From: Hyaloscypha bicolor E
Lineage: Eukaryota; Ascomycota; Leotiomycetes; Helotiales; Hyaloscyphaceae
Assembly (NCBI RefSeq): GCF_002865645.1
Contig: NW_020194526.1
Coordinates: forward strand, 124,001 to 188,000
Direction of reading: 5' to 3'
DNA length: 64,000 bases
The translations under genes and the position numbers were made by a program. Positions 33,289 through 43,231 of the stretch are shown here, piece after piece; position 1 is the first letter of the stretch, and every line of letters starts with the position of its first letter. Under the pieces are notes generated by a model. That model had not been told where the DNA came from. It did no database searches and worked only from the letters and a program-made list of their open reading frames with translations.

Positions 33289-33708
33289 CTATCGAATATT
33301 GTACATCCAAACCAGTCCCCTTTCAAACCTCAAAGACGACTCCATCCTCACCGGGGCCTCGTGCTGCTCATTTATTCCGCCACGCCAAACCCTCGCGGCC
33401 TCGCCCACAACAATAGTGAGAATGGCGAAAGAGAGCAACATGGCGATTGCAATGGCAATACCTTGTAGATCTCGAGCTAGATCCTGACCAGTAGTTACCG
33501 AGGTTGGGCTTGCCATCTTGTTGTTGTCTGTGACATTCGCTGGAAGCCGCCCAAAGAGATGAAGTCTTGCCAAGAAGACATGCTCTGGGCGACTGTTGGA
33601 AAGCTGGTGGTTGAAGAGAGGGAAGGAAGAAAATTGGCGAAGAGCTTTTGTGTAGGCTTTGACTGCCATGAGTATCGTGACTTTAAAAAGGACAAGTTGA
33701 AGTTTCAT
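33289..33708 (-). CDS. small single-pass membrane protein (array member)
   Basis: Intact 139-residue frame. The N-terminus MKLQLVLFKVTILMAVKAYT is a signal peptide; a ~60-residue ectodomain follows (one NVT glycosylation motif), then the membrane segment (GIAIAIAMLLSFAILTIVV) and a longer tail (GEAARVWRGGINEQHEA onwards). The start MKLQ and overall layout match the members at 32.4 and 31.2 kb, though the ectodomain is not alignable by eye. Function unknown. Confidence 0.58.
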   Translation of the reverse strand: MKLQLVLFKVTILMAVKAYTKALRQFSSFPLFNHQLSNSRPEHVFLARLHLFGRLPANVTDNNKMASPTSVTTGQDLARDLQGIAIAIAMLLSFAILTIVVGEAARVWRGGINEQHEAPVRMESSLRFERGLVWMYNIR

Positions 33709-33929
33709 TTTGTATCCTTTTAGTCGTTAAGTTCTTCGTGCTTTTATCCTCGAGTATGAGAGATTTGAAAGCTAAGAATCTTCCGGAGCAGAGTCTCAAA
33801 TAGCACAATCATACTTCCCCAGAACCTAACTGTATACCAGTCCGCTACCGGCAACTTGTGAGTCATGTCTCAAGCGATGTGTGGGGCTTTGACTGAATGT
33901 TTTGAATGTTGCTTTCTATTTCTCTCTGT

Positions 33930-34814
33930 CTAGTGTGATTTCCAAAACACTACCACCTCCTCATTATTCACGATATTGACCCCCGTCAACTGTCCCCCAG
34001 AATCCCCAATCTCAATTATCGTCGCCCCTTCGACACCAACCCTTTGCTGCTCCGTCGTCGCCACACAATTCGTAAACGCAACTGTGCCGAAATCCGCGAA
34101 TGACACCAACTGATTATTGACCTCGAAATCCTCCACAATCCACTCCGCATTCTGGCCTCCAAGCGCATACGTTGAGCTCAGATCAATGTACGCTTGGTCT
34201 CCTGTCGTGATGTTCTCGATTATTGCAGTGCCTTCGGTGCTGCTCGAGGCAATTACAGTCATGCTGACTTCATCACCGGCATTGATAGCGATGTCAAAAG
34301 TGTATGAATAATCTGGAAACCACTCATACCACGCATCGAACGAAACTGATCCATCAGCCGCAACATTCATATCAATTCCAGTCTGCAAAATCGCGTTGCT
34401 GTACGTATCGCCGTCAATCCCAACCCACACAGCTGCGGCAAACGATTCGCCCGTGCCCATCCCGTTTGGCGGAATTGATGGTGTAGGGACTTTGATAGCA
34501 CCGGAGACGGCATTGAATGTTTGGCCTGTAGGAGGGGCTTTGATGACGGCGCCACCCCAGTTAGAACTGTAGTCTGTGTGAGATGTGGTGGCTCCTTTTG
34601 ATTTGGATTGTTTAGTTGAGATTTTCTTGGGCAGAGATTGGAGATTTCGACTATTTTGCGTTGCGTTTGTGTTTGTGTTTGCGGATGTAGTTGTATTTGC
34701 GATTGCCCTGAGATTCTGGGGAACTTGCCGTCGTGAATTCCGTGATGTGCGGGGTGCTACGAGAGATGTGGCGCAGAGGAGAAAGGAGCTAATGAGGGCG
34801 AGGGAGAGCTTCAT
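33930..34814 (-). CDS. peptidase G1 (eqolisin, aspergilloglutamic-type protease), secreted
   Basis: Single exon, 294 residues, pre-pro-enzyme. Signal peptide MKLSLALISSFLLCATSLVA, then a basic, Asn/Thr-rich propeptide of ~60 residues. The mature domain starts near HTDYSSNWGGAVI (residue 79), the usual eqolisin start. The catalytic Gln is Gln144 in AILQTGIDM; the catalytic Glu is Glu224 in NAEWIVEDFE (assignment by family knowledge). AAVWVGIDGD and WYEWFPDY are also family hallmarks. These enzymes digest proteins at acidic pH outside the cell. Apart from the MKL start it is unrelated to the small array proteins it borders. Confidence 0.95.
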   Translation of the reverse strand: MKLSLALISSFLLCATSLVAPRTSRNSRRQVPQNLRAIANTTTSANTNTNATQNSRNLQSLPKKISTKQSKSKGATTSHTDYSSNWGGAVIKAPPTGQTFNAVSGAIKVPTPSIPPNGMGTGESFAAAVWVGIDGDTYSNAILQTGIDMNVAADGSVSFDAWYEWFPDYSYTFDIAINAGDEVSMTVIASSSTEGTAIIENITTGDQAYIDLSSTYALGGQNAEWIVEDFEVNNQLVSFADFGTVAFTNCVATTEQQRVGVEGATIIEIGDSGGQLTGVNIVNNEEVVVFWKSH

Positions 34815-35841
34815 TATTAGATGTATAGGCCTGAATGACGGAAATTGAAGACTGAAATGGATGTAATGAACGATATAATGTAGAGACCGACGACGAGGTG
34901 CTCAAGCAGAATGAATGACCTGAGTACTCGATGGGAGAGTAGAGACTGTGGTGGGTGGAGACCGTGAAGCACTGTGACTTGAAAACGGAACAACAGGAGG
35001 AGTTACTTCCCTTCATAAACACAACCCCTCATAGAGAATCATCCAGCACTGCATGAATGTACTTCCTTTCCCACACACATGGCTTGGTATTCATCTCAGC
35101 ATAAAACAATCCTTTTGTTCATAAGCCCCCGCTCAGAGCCTCCTTCACTCGTTTCCCCTGTCATTCTTGCCTGAGCATGATGAAGGCATGCATATCCGCC
35201 AACGAAAGCCGTGCCCCGCAGTGGAGATACAGGATCTAAATCCCACACGTCTCAGTCCTCTGAGATGAACTCTTCCGAAGAGGTATGCGGCTGCCCCACT
35301 GTCCTGCCCCTTTCAATCAGCAAACACTGTTTTCTTAGCACTTACTAATCAGTGCATGAATCATAATCAGATGAACTGGACAAATGCATGAAAGACTTTA
35401 CGGGCACGTCCCTGGATCAGCGACTGACAGGTGAACGGAGTAGGCTGTGTGGATGAACTCAGGGCGCCAACCTGCCTATCAGGTGCAGGGGCTGAAAATA
35501 GCTTGTTACAGAGTTTAGCGAGGCGTGCACAGCCCCTGGGCAAGGGGCTACCACTATCTACCCCTCAAAGCGGTACTACATTACACATGATTTTTCATTC
35601 TGAATCTGAAAGTATCTCTGTAGTCGACACTTGGGGTCCTATGGCGAAACGAACTGTCTATGAACAAGAGTCCACAGTTCTTGTTTCACATCAGGGCTGG
35701 TCTGGCGGTCTTTCTAGACTTTCACTGTTTTGGGGAACGGGAGACAGCTATCCGCCGACCTTGAACAAGTTGGTCGACGATCCAGTTGTTCTTTCTGTGC
35801 TTGGAACGTTTCTTGAAGTTCTGTCTCTTCTTTTATTGAGA
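34815..35841. other. intergenic, promoter of the eqolisin gene
   Basis: No gene seen. A plus-strand frame 35431-36237 starts here, but most of it lies antisense to the membrane-protein gene and it has no domain. Confidence 0.45.
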
Positions 35842-38477
35842 TCAGGTCTCTGGCAAGGCGCCGTATATCATCCCAGCTCTCGCCATCGGCATCTGCAGCA
35901 TCTGATTCCTCCCCAACACCATCTCCAAATGCCCTTCACTTGCTTCCCTCACCGCAACTGGTTCATTCCACGTCCTGCTCTCACTGATACCCGCGCAAGT
36001 ATTGTGCAACTTCTCACTTGGACCCGAGTTCACCGCCAGCGCAAAGAACTCCGGAATCGTTTCCCACGCTCCAGGAAGTCCTCGATCCTTCCACATGATT
36101 TCCCTCAAAACGTACGCCATGTGGGCAATAGCCACAACCAGATGCACGAGGAGTACAGAGATCCCGAATTGTGTAGTTCGGCTTCCCCCCCAGTGGTAGC
36201 CGTACCCATATCGCTGAAACGTGGGGTTCAGTCGTAGCCACTTCTCTGTATCTGCGATGTTTGTCGTGTTAAGTGGCTCATCTTCACCACCAGTTGCACT
36301 TGTGAACACAAACCGGCCTTGAAGGGTTCCGTCTGCTGTTTTATTTGGGAGCAGGAAGAAAGGCGCGCTGAATGGATAGGAGCCATCTCCTACATTGCGA
36401 GCCAATCCGTCCGTCACGACTCCGGCGAGGACGGTACTGACGAGTTTTGCTCGTTGTCTTCGAGCAACGTCATCTGTTACGACCACTCCGGCCACACCTG
36501 GTATTGGCGCTTTGAAGATCACGCCGTTTGGGATGTAGTTGCTGTCGTTGTAAATGAAGCGTTGGTAAATCCCTAGGAGGGCTGGGAGGTTCCCCGTAAT
36601 AAAGGCAATTGGTTGGTTGATTGCATTCGCGTACTCGATGTCAATTGTGGTGTTGATCGATTGCCTTCCAGAGGACGCATCGACAGGAGTGTCAAGGCAT
36701 GTGTCAGACATACTGCCGCGGATACCATAAGAGACCTGGTCATTGACGGTTGGTTCGTAAAAAGCATCGACTGGGATCCATGATGAATATATGCTGCATG
36801 CAAGATTCTCGGTGGTTTGGACCCAAGCACCGTTGATGTTTTCGATCAGAGGAAGTGCCAGAACGGCACCAAGAGACGGCGATTCCGGGCCAGTGCCGGG
36901 TATCTCAACAAAGGTGAAATTTGATGCGTTTTGTGGACGGCTGTATTTGTATGCCCAGTCTGGGACCTGGATGGGACTTGCTCCCCCAAATGATGGGAAC
37001 ACCATGTTAGTTTGATTTTCTGGATTCTCGGGGTCGAAGTTATAATTCGAGTATGAATTGCACATTGATTCAACTCGGGGTGCAAAGATCGGCGTTTCGG
37101 AGTCGATGTTGATATGCGGTTGAGCAGCTTCCAAGGCAATGCCGTGGAAGTTTTGCTGAGCGAATATCCACTGTGGGTTGTCAGTATTGTGAAACTTAAG
37201 CAAAGGCGTTGGAATAATGTCGAACAAACACACTAGAGAATGAAGAGTGTTTGGAGAGGACGCACATAAGACGTCAAGGCACCACTTATGAACGAATTGA
37301 GAGACACCGCAGATGCTCGTCCATCGAAAGTGCTATTGCAGCTCTGAGCAGATAGAACTCTCCTCGTGGCCCCCGTCGCATCAGGAAAAGTGATATTCGC
37401 ACCCGTGTCAGTATCTGTAAATAACAACCCACCAGCCCAGCCGTACGTATCTCTGAAGCCTCCAACCGGGCAAATTTCTTGCTCTGGATCCGAATTCGGG
37501 TCATTGCAAGGTATTCCACTGTTCGGGGCATTGAGACTGGCAGCACTGAGTGTTTTTGGCCAGAGCTCAGTGCTGACGTTCCAGACGTAGTATGGCACTA
37601 ATGGGGTGACGAATGGACGAGGAAGGTCGAAGTAGTTTAGAGTCGGTATGACGGCAATCGCTGAAGACGGACCCGCAAGTGTAACAAGTATTGTTGAGAA
37701 CAGTGAAAGCAGCCAGAAATGCATATAAGGGAGTCCCTTGCCAGTAGAAGGGCCCACTGACCACAAGAATGACCAAAATGATTTCCGACGCAGGAACTGA
37801 GCAGAGCTAAGTTCGAAAGCATTGGCTATCATTCCAAGAGGTAGGCCTGATCGTCCAGTTAGTTGCGCTTGGATCGCGTGAAGTACAAGTGCTGATACTG
37901 ACGCCAGTATCAGCAGTTCATGGAGTTTCGCAGCCAGTTGGAGGAAGTTCAGTGCTCCGCCTTGTGTGAGGCCAAATGCAACCGGCTCGTCTGGCGGTCG
38001 AAGATCCATCCAGTACACATTTCTGAAGCTGAGCTGGCACACTGCCAGAGTGACGAATACTGCAATTATGTGCGGTACCAGTTTCTTCCAGTTTCCTCGC
38101 AGTCCTCGTTTGATTGCCACTTTTGGCGCCTCGCCATAGGGTATCACGACATTGTCGGGTGGAAAGATGTCTGAGCAAGAACGGAACCCCCTGAATTCGA
38201 CTGAGACCAAGGGAGCATCTTTGGTGTCTTTACTATCCGGTGGCGAGATATCTGTGGAATGTTTCAGTGAAGTGTAGTCATTGCCATGCACCCCTCTCGG
38301 CCAGCGGTTGGGTGCGAAAGGAATCGAGGACAGCTCGGTTTCACCGGCCGTGGGAGCGCCTCTTGGGCTTGGTGAAGGCTGCACGATACGGCTGTCGATT
38401 GTTCTCTGCCACGCCGTGCCATCGTCAGGAATGAAACTCATCGGGCGAGGCTTCCTTTGAGTTGAAGAATGGAACAT
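35842..38477 (-). CDS. large multispan membrane protein, function unknown
   Basis: Exons 38477-37283 and 37232-35842 with a 50-nt intron (GTGCCT...TCTCTAG), 861 residues. The N-terminal ~120 residues are disordered and Pro/Ser-rich. Membrane segments follow: KLVPHIIAVFVTLAVCQLSF, LLILASVSALVLHAI, WLLSLFSTILVTLAG, and one near the C-terminus (FGISVLLVHLVVAIAHMAYV). Between the third and last lies a long, N-glycosylation-rich, probably extracellular domain of over 400 residues (NVS, NIT, NFT and NDS sites). This topology belongs to an uncharacterised family common in filamentous ascomycetes. The donor GTGCCT was chosen because it is the one that joins the two long frames in phase. Two inverted-repeat elements lie just upstream of the start. 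Confidence 0.8.
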
Positions 38478-38548
38478 GATTGCCAGAATCAGAACATTGA
38501 AGTCAAGGAGAGAGAGGATGCAGGAAGATCAATAGAGGTTGTAGTACT

Positions 38549-38666
38549 CCCCCCCCTAAATAAATGTAATAGTGGGTCCCCCCAAAACCAGCCTGGCACG
38601 GTCCAGTTGCCATACCAAAAAACCCCTGCACTTGGACCCACTGTTACATTTAATTAGGGGGGGGGG
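38549..38666. repeat. 118-bp inverted-repeat element ending in C/G runs
   Basis: CCCCCTAAATAAATGTAATA with GTGGGTCC (38549-38578) recurs inverted at 38632-38666 (GGACCCACTGTTACATTTAA with TTAGGGGGG). About 29 bp of near-perfect arms flank a ~50-bp loop. No coding capacity. It lies about 70 bp upstream of the multispan membrane protein start. Confidence 0.7.
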
Positions 38667-38709
38667 AGAGAGTATAGGCAGAAACATTGCAACCGCAAAA
38701 CACAAAATA

Positions 38710-38844
38710 CGCAGGTGCAGGCCCTAATGTTTGTTACACCGCCTTGAGTTCTGCTAAGCAAAAGTCGGCTACAGCGCATTGTTACAGGGCATTTCAGCGC
38801 AACCCGCAAAGGCGGTGTAACAAACATTAGAGCCTGCACCTGCG
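38710..38844. mobile_element. 135-bp MITE with ~37-bp terminal inverted repeats and TA target
   Basis: The left arm CGCAGGTGCAGGCCCTAATG with TTTGTTACACCGCCTT (38710-38745) is matched inverted at 38810-38844, with TA on both sides (38708-38709 and 38845-38846). The non-coding interior is ~65 bp. This suggests a miniature element mobilised by a Tc1/mariner-type transposase. A degenerate second copy lies at 23.69-23.81 kb. Confidence 0.8.
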
Positions 38845-38846
38845 TA

Positions 38847-39961
38847 AGGATTATTATTCTCCTTCCAACCCTGGCCAGACTTCAGCCAGGACAGTCCCTT
38901 CGCGTCTCAACCTTCAGCCCTGGGGAAAGAACCATGAGCCTGTCGGCCGATGACGCCACAGGCGCTACTATTCAGGGGAATGGTCGCAACAGCACGGGCG
39001 CTGAGCGGTCGCTGAACAATCACAGTAAGCACTAACTTGCCCTGAAACACCACCGGCGAGACCCAAAATACCTCCCTATCTGCGCTTCCTACCTGGATGA
39101 TCATTGATCCCATGCAGGTTGTCGAAACCTCAGAGGGCTATCCGCAGAAGATTAATTAATCGAATGACCACGCTCCTCTACCAATGAAAGCGCTGGGGTC
39201 CTTTGTATCGAAAGGTGGTAAGCAGGGTCCACCTCCACAAGCATTGTGACTATCTTCGCTAGAATAGATTCCTATCTATCTATCCTCGAACAACTTTTCC
39301 TTCGAACTCTCAGAGCTCGGTTCTATCTCATATCAGCAATGTCGAGTCGAATCGCTTCAGTATAGAAAGGTTGGCCCAGAATAAACCCCATGCGTTGCAG
39401 GTTGGAAGGACGATCACCTCGAAGAGCGTGATCATCGGCTTCACCCTCTTCGAGAAGAGTCATCGGATTCAAGGGCATGGAAGTATTCAAATCCATTATA
39501 TAGTCATCTTGAAGAAACATTTCCATCTATTTTTCTTCCAGCCCCGCCGAAGCGGTCACGTCCATGTCCTCGTCGTTGGTTGCGTTTCCCGTCCCCGTTC
39601 GAAGAGTCGAGAATCGAAAGATGACTCTACAAAGCAGTCAGTGGAATCACGATTTATAGGTGGGCGGAGCAAATCGAACTATTCGTTGTCCTAACAGGAG
39701 AGCTATCCGCAACGGCAGGAATAGGCGCTGAAGGTTTGATTTGAAATTTTCTACCCAGAAGCTCGATGATTGACGACACTGGGCACACTCGTTCCTAATT
39801 ATTTCAAAATAATCGCCAGCGCACACGCCTGGAGGGACATTGTCGTATTTTGTAGAGAGAGAAAGGCAAGAATACGTCCTCAGGAAACTGTTCTGGTCAA
39901 TGGTCGACCTTCCTTCGTATTTAACGATTGGGGGTAATCGCGAGGTGTTCTACCGTTTTCG
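38847..39961. other. intergenic, no gene seen
   Basis: Short frames only (38907-39113 minus, 39371-39694 plus, 39323-39526 minus), none with recognisable features. Confidence 0.4.
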
Positions 39962-39968
39962 CCTATTT

Positions 39969-40606
39969 CGGGAATGTGTAAAACGACACCCCCGGGTGTC
40001 GATTGGGGTGTCGATTGGGGCGGGGGTGTTGATGACTTGTAATTGGCTATCTAAGCTCCCTAAAAATCTTAAGTTAGATTTTTTAATATAAGTATAAGTT
40101 AATATATTATAATCCTTGTATTATAATCACGCGCTTTCTAGCTTGTAATAGAAAGATTCCTTAAAATAGAATTTTAATTTAAGGAAGTTTATATACTAAT
40201 TAATTAAGTTCTAGTTTTTTAAGCCCTATAAGGCCCTACAAATTAGGGGGTTATAGGGCTCATGTATCTGGTTTTAGGGACTTATTCGCTAAATTTTTAG
40301 GCTTTCTTAAGCTTACTTTTAGTCTATAAAATATAAAACTTTTAACTTCTTTAATTTGAAGAGCTATTACTAATCCAAATTTTATAAAAAGCTTATATTT
40401 GAATAGCTCTTAATTCGTGCTATATGTAAATAAAATAATCATTAAATTATATTAATTCCTTATTAAATTAAATTAAATTAAATTAAAGAAAAAGCCAGAG
40501 TTTTGGTGTTCCTGTCCGAGCGCCTCTACGTTGGGTTAGTGGCTACCTAATCCTAGTAATCGACACCCCAATCGACACCCGGGGGGTGTCGTTTTACACA
40601 TTCCCC
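39969..40606. mobile_element. 638-bp non-autonomous DNA element with 48-bp TIRs and 7-bp target duplication
   Basis: The left end 39969-40017 and the right end 40558-40606 are inverted copies (GGGAATGTGTAAAACGACAC, then a GACACCC/GGGTGTC palindrome, then GATTGGGGTGTCGATT) with about one indel. The direct repeat CCTATTT flanks both sides (39962-39968 and 40607-40613). The interior is AT-rich and non-coding, with an (ATTAA)n run near 40465-40488. A solo copy of the left end is found at 24039. Confidence 0.8.
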
Positions 40607-40641
40607 CCTATTTCCCTTAAAATAGGCGAGGTATGCCTGCA

Positions 40642-40905
40642 ACGAGCCTGCGGACATAAGTCCGTGTTTTTAGGGCATTTCGCTAAGAAACGAGCCCCAT
40701 AACTATTTTGGATGCTTTCGTTTCATATTCAGAATTAAGTTTAAAGGCCTTCTAAGCTCAACTTATCCTTTCTCACTGTGTCCGCTTGAATTATATGAGG
40801 TTTTAATCTGTATTTGTAAAGAAATTGTGAAGTGAAATGGGCGACTTTGGTTTTGTGACGTCTGAAAACATCGCTAAAAACACGGAGTTATGTCAACAGG
40901 CTCGT
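40642..40905. mobile_element. 264-bp element with ~31-bp imperfect terminal inverted repeats
   Basis: ACGAGCCTGCGGACATAAGT with CCGTGTTTTTA at 40642-40672 is matched inverted at 40875-40905 (TAAAAACACGGAGTTATGTC with AACAGGCTCGT), three mismatches. Non-coding interior. MITE-like; target duplication unclear. Confidence 0.6.
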
Positions 40906-42199
40906 AAGCAAATTTCAGCGAGACGCAAATATTTTATATTTTCCTCTAACTACGCCTTCTCCTAAGAAATCTAAAGAACCGGAATCATTATTTAAGTAAT
41001 AAAAATAGAATCTAGATACTCTTATTAGGTTTAGCTTAACAAATATAATATTCTACGAGCAAGTTAAGAGTAAGCTGCGATTTTGATATTTGACTCACAG
41101 ACTGAAAAGTGGATTTATCCTATAAGAAAATCACTTGTGCTTCGCCGAAATTTCCTTATCTAGAAGCGAAATCGGTGTCCTCTTCTCGCCTTTATTAATT
41201 TTGTAGCACGGACCAAGAGTTCGCCACATGCGGCTGGTGGGGCAACATGAGGTAGCTTAGAAATGGCCTCGAAATCGTTATGTACTATTTTTCTAATAAC
41301 GAATAAAAGCCAAAATTTAATCAAATAAAGAGATTAATACTTGTAAGAGACTTAAAAAAGTCCTTCTTAGATTAAATTCTATTAAAAATAAAAATATTTA
41401 TTTAATTCTATATTTAGAGTTATAATAAAAGGTTTCAGTTAAGATCACCTGATTTGTTACATGGCAACTGCGTGCCAGTGGTTACGTGCAGGCTCACATG
41501 ACCACACTCACTGTATTTAAGCTTTGGCCACCCGTGCCACACCTCCTTTCTCCTTATCAATCTATATATTATTATTACAATATAATAACAACGTTTTATT
41601 GTAACATGATTAATATAATTAACTAAACTATTTTCAATGGATCCTATTAATAGGATTCTAATAATCTATAATTTTCAAAATATTTTAATATTTCAAAAAT
41701 TTGCTCGTATTCGACTTCGTATTTATAACCCGGAATTCGCTTAAGTAAGGTTAGGGAATTAAGCAATCGGGCCCGCGATTAATCAATGGGGACCCCGATT
41801 GATCAATCGCTCGTATTGACAAACTGGGGGGAACAGAACGCACAATCAATTGGTTCTTCAATACGCAGGTACGACCACCACTGAGATCGTTGCAGCCAGC
41901 TGACAAAAGCTTCTATTCTAGACCTGATGGTGACAACCAATGACGATCCTTAAGACAAGCGAGCAAATAACAAGGACAGTTGCTCCTCGCGCCCAGGGGC
42001 GAAGCGTAAGCACTTGCCCCCATGGGGGCCATTTCCAGGGGCTCGGACGATAAGCGGGCCTCAGGGGGGCAGCCTTTCAATAAGGCGCTACCTTGAACTC
42101 CATCTGTCGGTTTCAGCAGCGATTTCATCTTTCTTACCTTTTGGTTTTGTGCACGTCTCTCTTTTCTTTTCTCAATGCAGTTGTTCATCTAATCAACAC
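40906..42199. other. AT-rich gene-free region with a large imperfect palindrome
   Basis: Very AT-rich to about 41.7 kb. Near 41769-41811 GCGATTAATCAATGGGGACC is followed by its near-inverse CCGATTGATCAATCGC, a ~40-bp imperfect palindrome. A short AT-rich frame-free stretch follows, then the 5' flank of the plus-strand gene at 42.2 kb. Confidence 0.45.
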
Positions 42200-43196
42200 A
42201 TGTCAAAAATGACGACCACACATCCCGCCGAGCTCAATAGTGGTGTCTGGACATCATGGCTTCCAGTAACCACAGCCTGGTCCTCACAAGCGGCGTGCAA
42301 CTCCGAAGCGTGGGCGCGATACGGTATCCAAGCCACGGATGATTTCTGGCCATATATCTACGATCCCGCCTACGCACAATCGGTCGCCAACTCCGTGACT
42401 TGTCTTCCTCCGCAAGCGACAAGCTGGTGGGGAGGCGGGTCTACGGTCTCGGAAACCATTACCAGCTATAGTATTGGACCAATTGTGTGTCCTGCGGCAT
42501 ATACAACATACAGCACGAGCATTGTGTCTGGATCAAGTACATCTGTAATATGCTGTCCAACGTACGTCTTCCATCCTTTAATTGCGAGTGACTCGCTGAC
42601 CTGGAAACTTGAATAGTAATTACAACTTCGCGCGCAGCCTCAATGCCAACGGCGGAATCGATGGCGTCTGCACATCCGCCTTCACCTCCGGCCAAACTCT
42701 CATCTACGCGTCGCCCGTAACGAACTCCTTCACCTCTGCCATAACAACCTTTACCTCGCCAGCCCTCATGATTGCCGTGCCTGTCGAAGGCTACAACTTC
42801 GCCGCGTCCACAACCTCTTCCTCTTCGAGCGGGACTACACAGAGTACAGATACAGGAGCGACGGGTTCGGGGCCGACTGCTTCAAACACAAACCCGCCCT
42901 CGAGTGGATTGTCAAGTGGCGCAAAAGCGGGGATTGGCGCGGGCATTGCTGGGCTTGTGGTTGTGCTTTCGGCGTTGGGCGCCTTTTGGTTTTTCAGGCG
43001 GAGGAAGTATCAGGCGGCTCCTGCGAGTGAACTTCCTGTGAATGGATATGGAGAAAATGGAGGTCCTAGTGGGGAATATAGAGGCGCTTTCGGGCCAGGT
43101 AAGAATGGGACCCTCGTTGAGGCGGAGGCCAAACCCATGACGCAGAGGTATGAAATCGATACCAGCAGTTACAAACCCGTGGAGCTGGCTGGGTAG
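42200..43196 (+). CDS. single-pass surface protein with Cys-containing ectodomain
   Basis: Exons 42200-42561 and 42617-43196 with a 55-nt intron (GTACGT...GAATAG, branch CTGAC), 313 residues. The ectodomain (~200 residues) has motifs LNSGVWTSWLPVTTAW, VTCLPPQATSWWGGG, SYSIGPIVCPAAYTT and SVICCPTNYNFA, then a Thr/Ser-rich stalk. A membrane segment (GIGAGIAGLVVVLSALGAFW) followed by FFRRRKY and a ~70-residue tail ends the protein. This is a known but unnamed fungal layout; the N-terminus starts directly with MSKMTTTHPAELNSG, without an obvious signal peptide, so a signal-anchor topology is possible. Met 42209 is an alternative start. Confidence 0.8.
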
Positions 43197-43231
43197 ACAA
43201 TGCCGAAGATGTAATTTATTGATACCCTATT

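Noticed and set aside
33056..33310. 84-codon hydrophobic minus-strand frame overlapping the end of the 33.3-kb array member
   Set aside because: It starts at a non-ATG codon region overlapping the neighbour's 3' end in another frame and lacks a signal peptide; probably chance in AT-rich DNA.
35431..36237. 268-codon plus-strand open frame
   Set aside because: Its second half is antisense to the membrane-protein gene (35842-38477), it has no domain or signal peptide, and it ends inside that gene; a shadow frame.
42014..42199. In-frame upstream extension of the 42.2-kb surface protein (start at 42014)
   Set aside because: The added residues are Gly/Pro-rich then hydrophobic without a clean signal peptide; the MSKMTTTHPAELNSG start matches the usual beginning of this protein type better.
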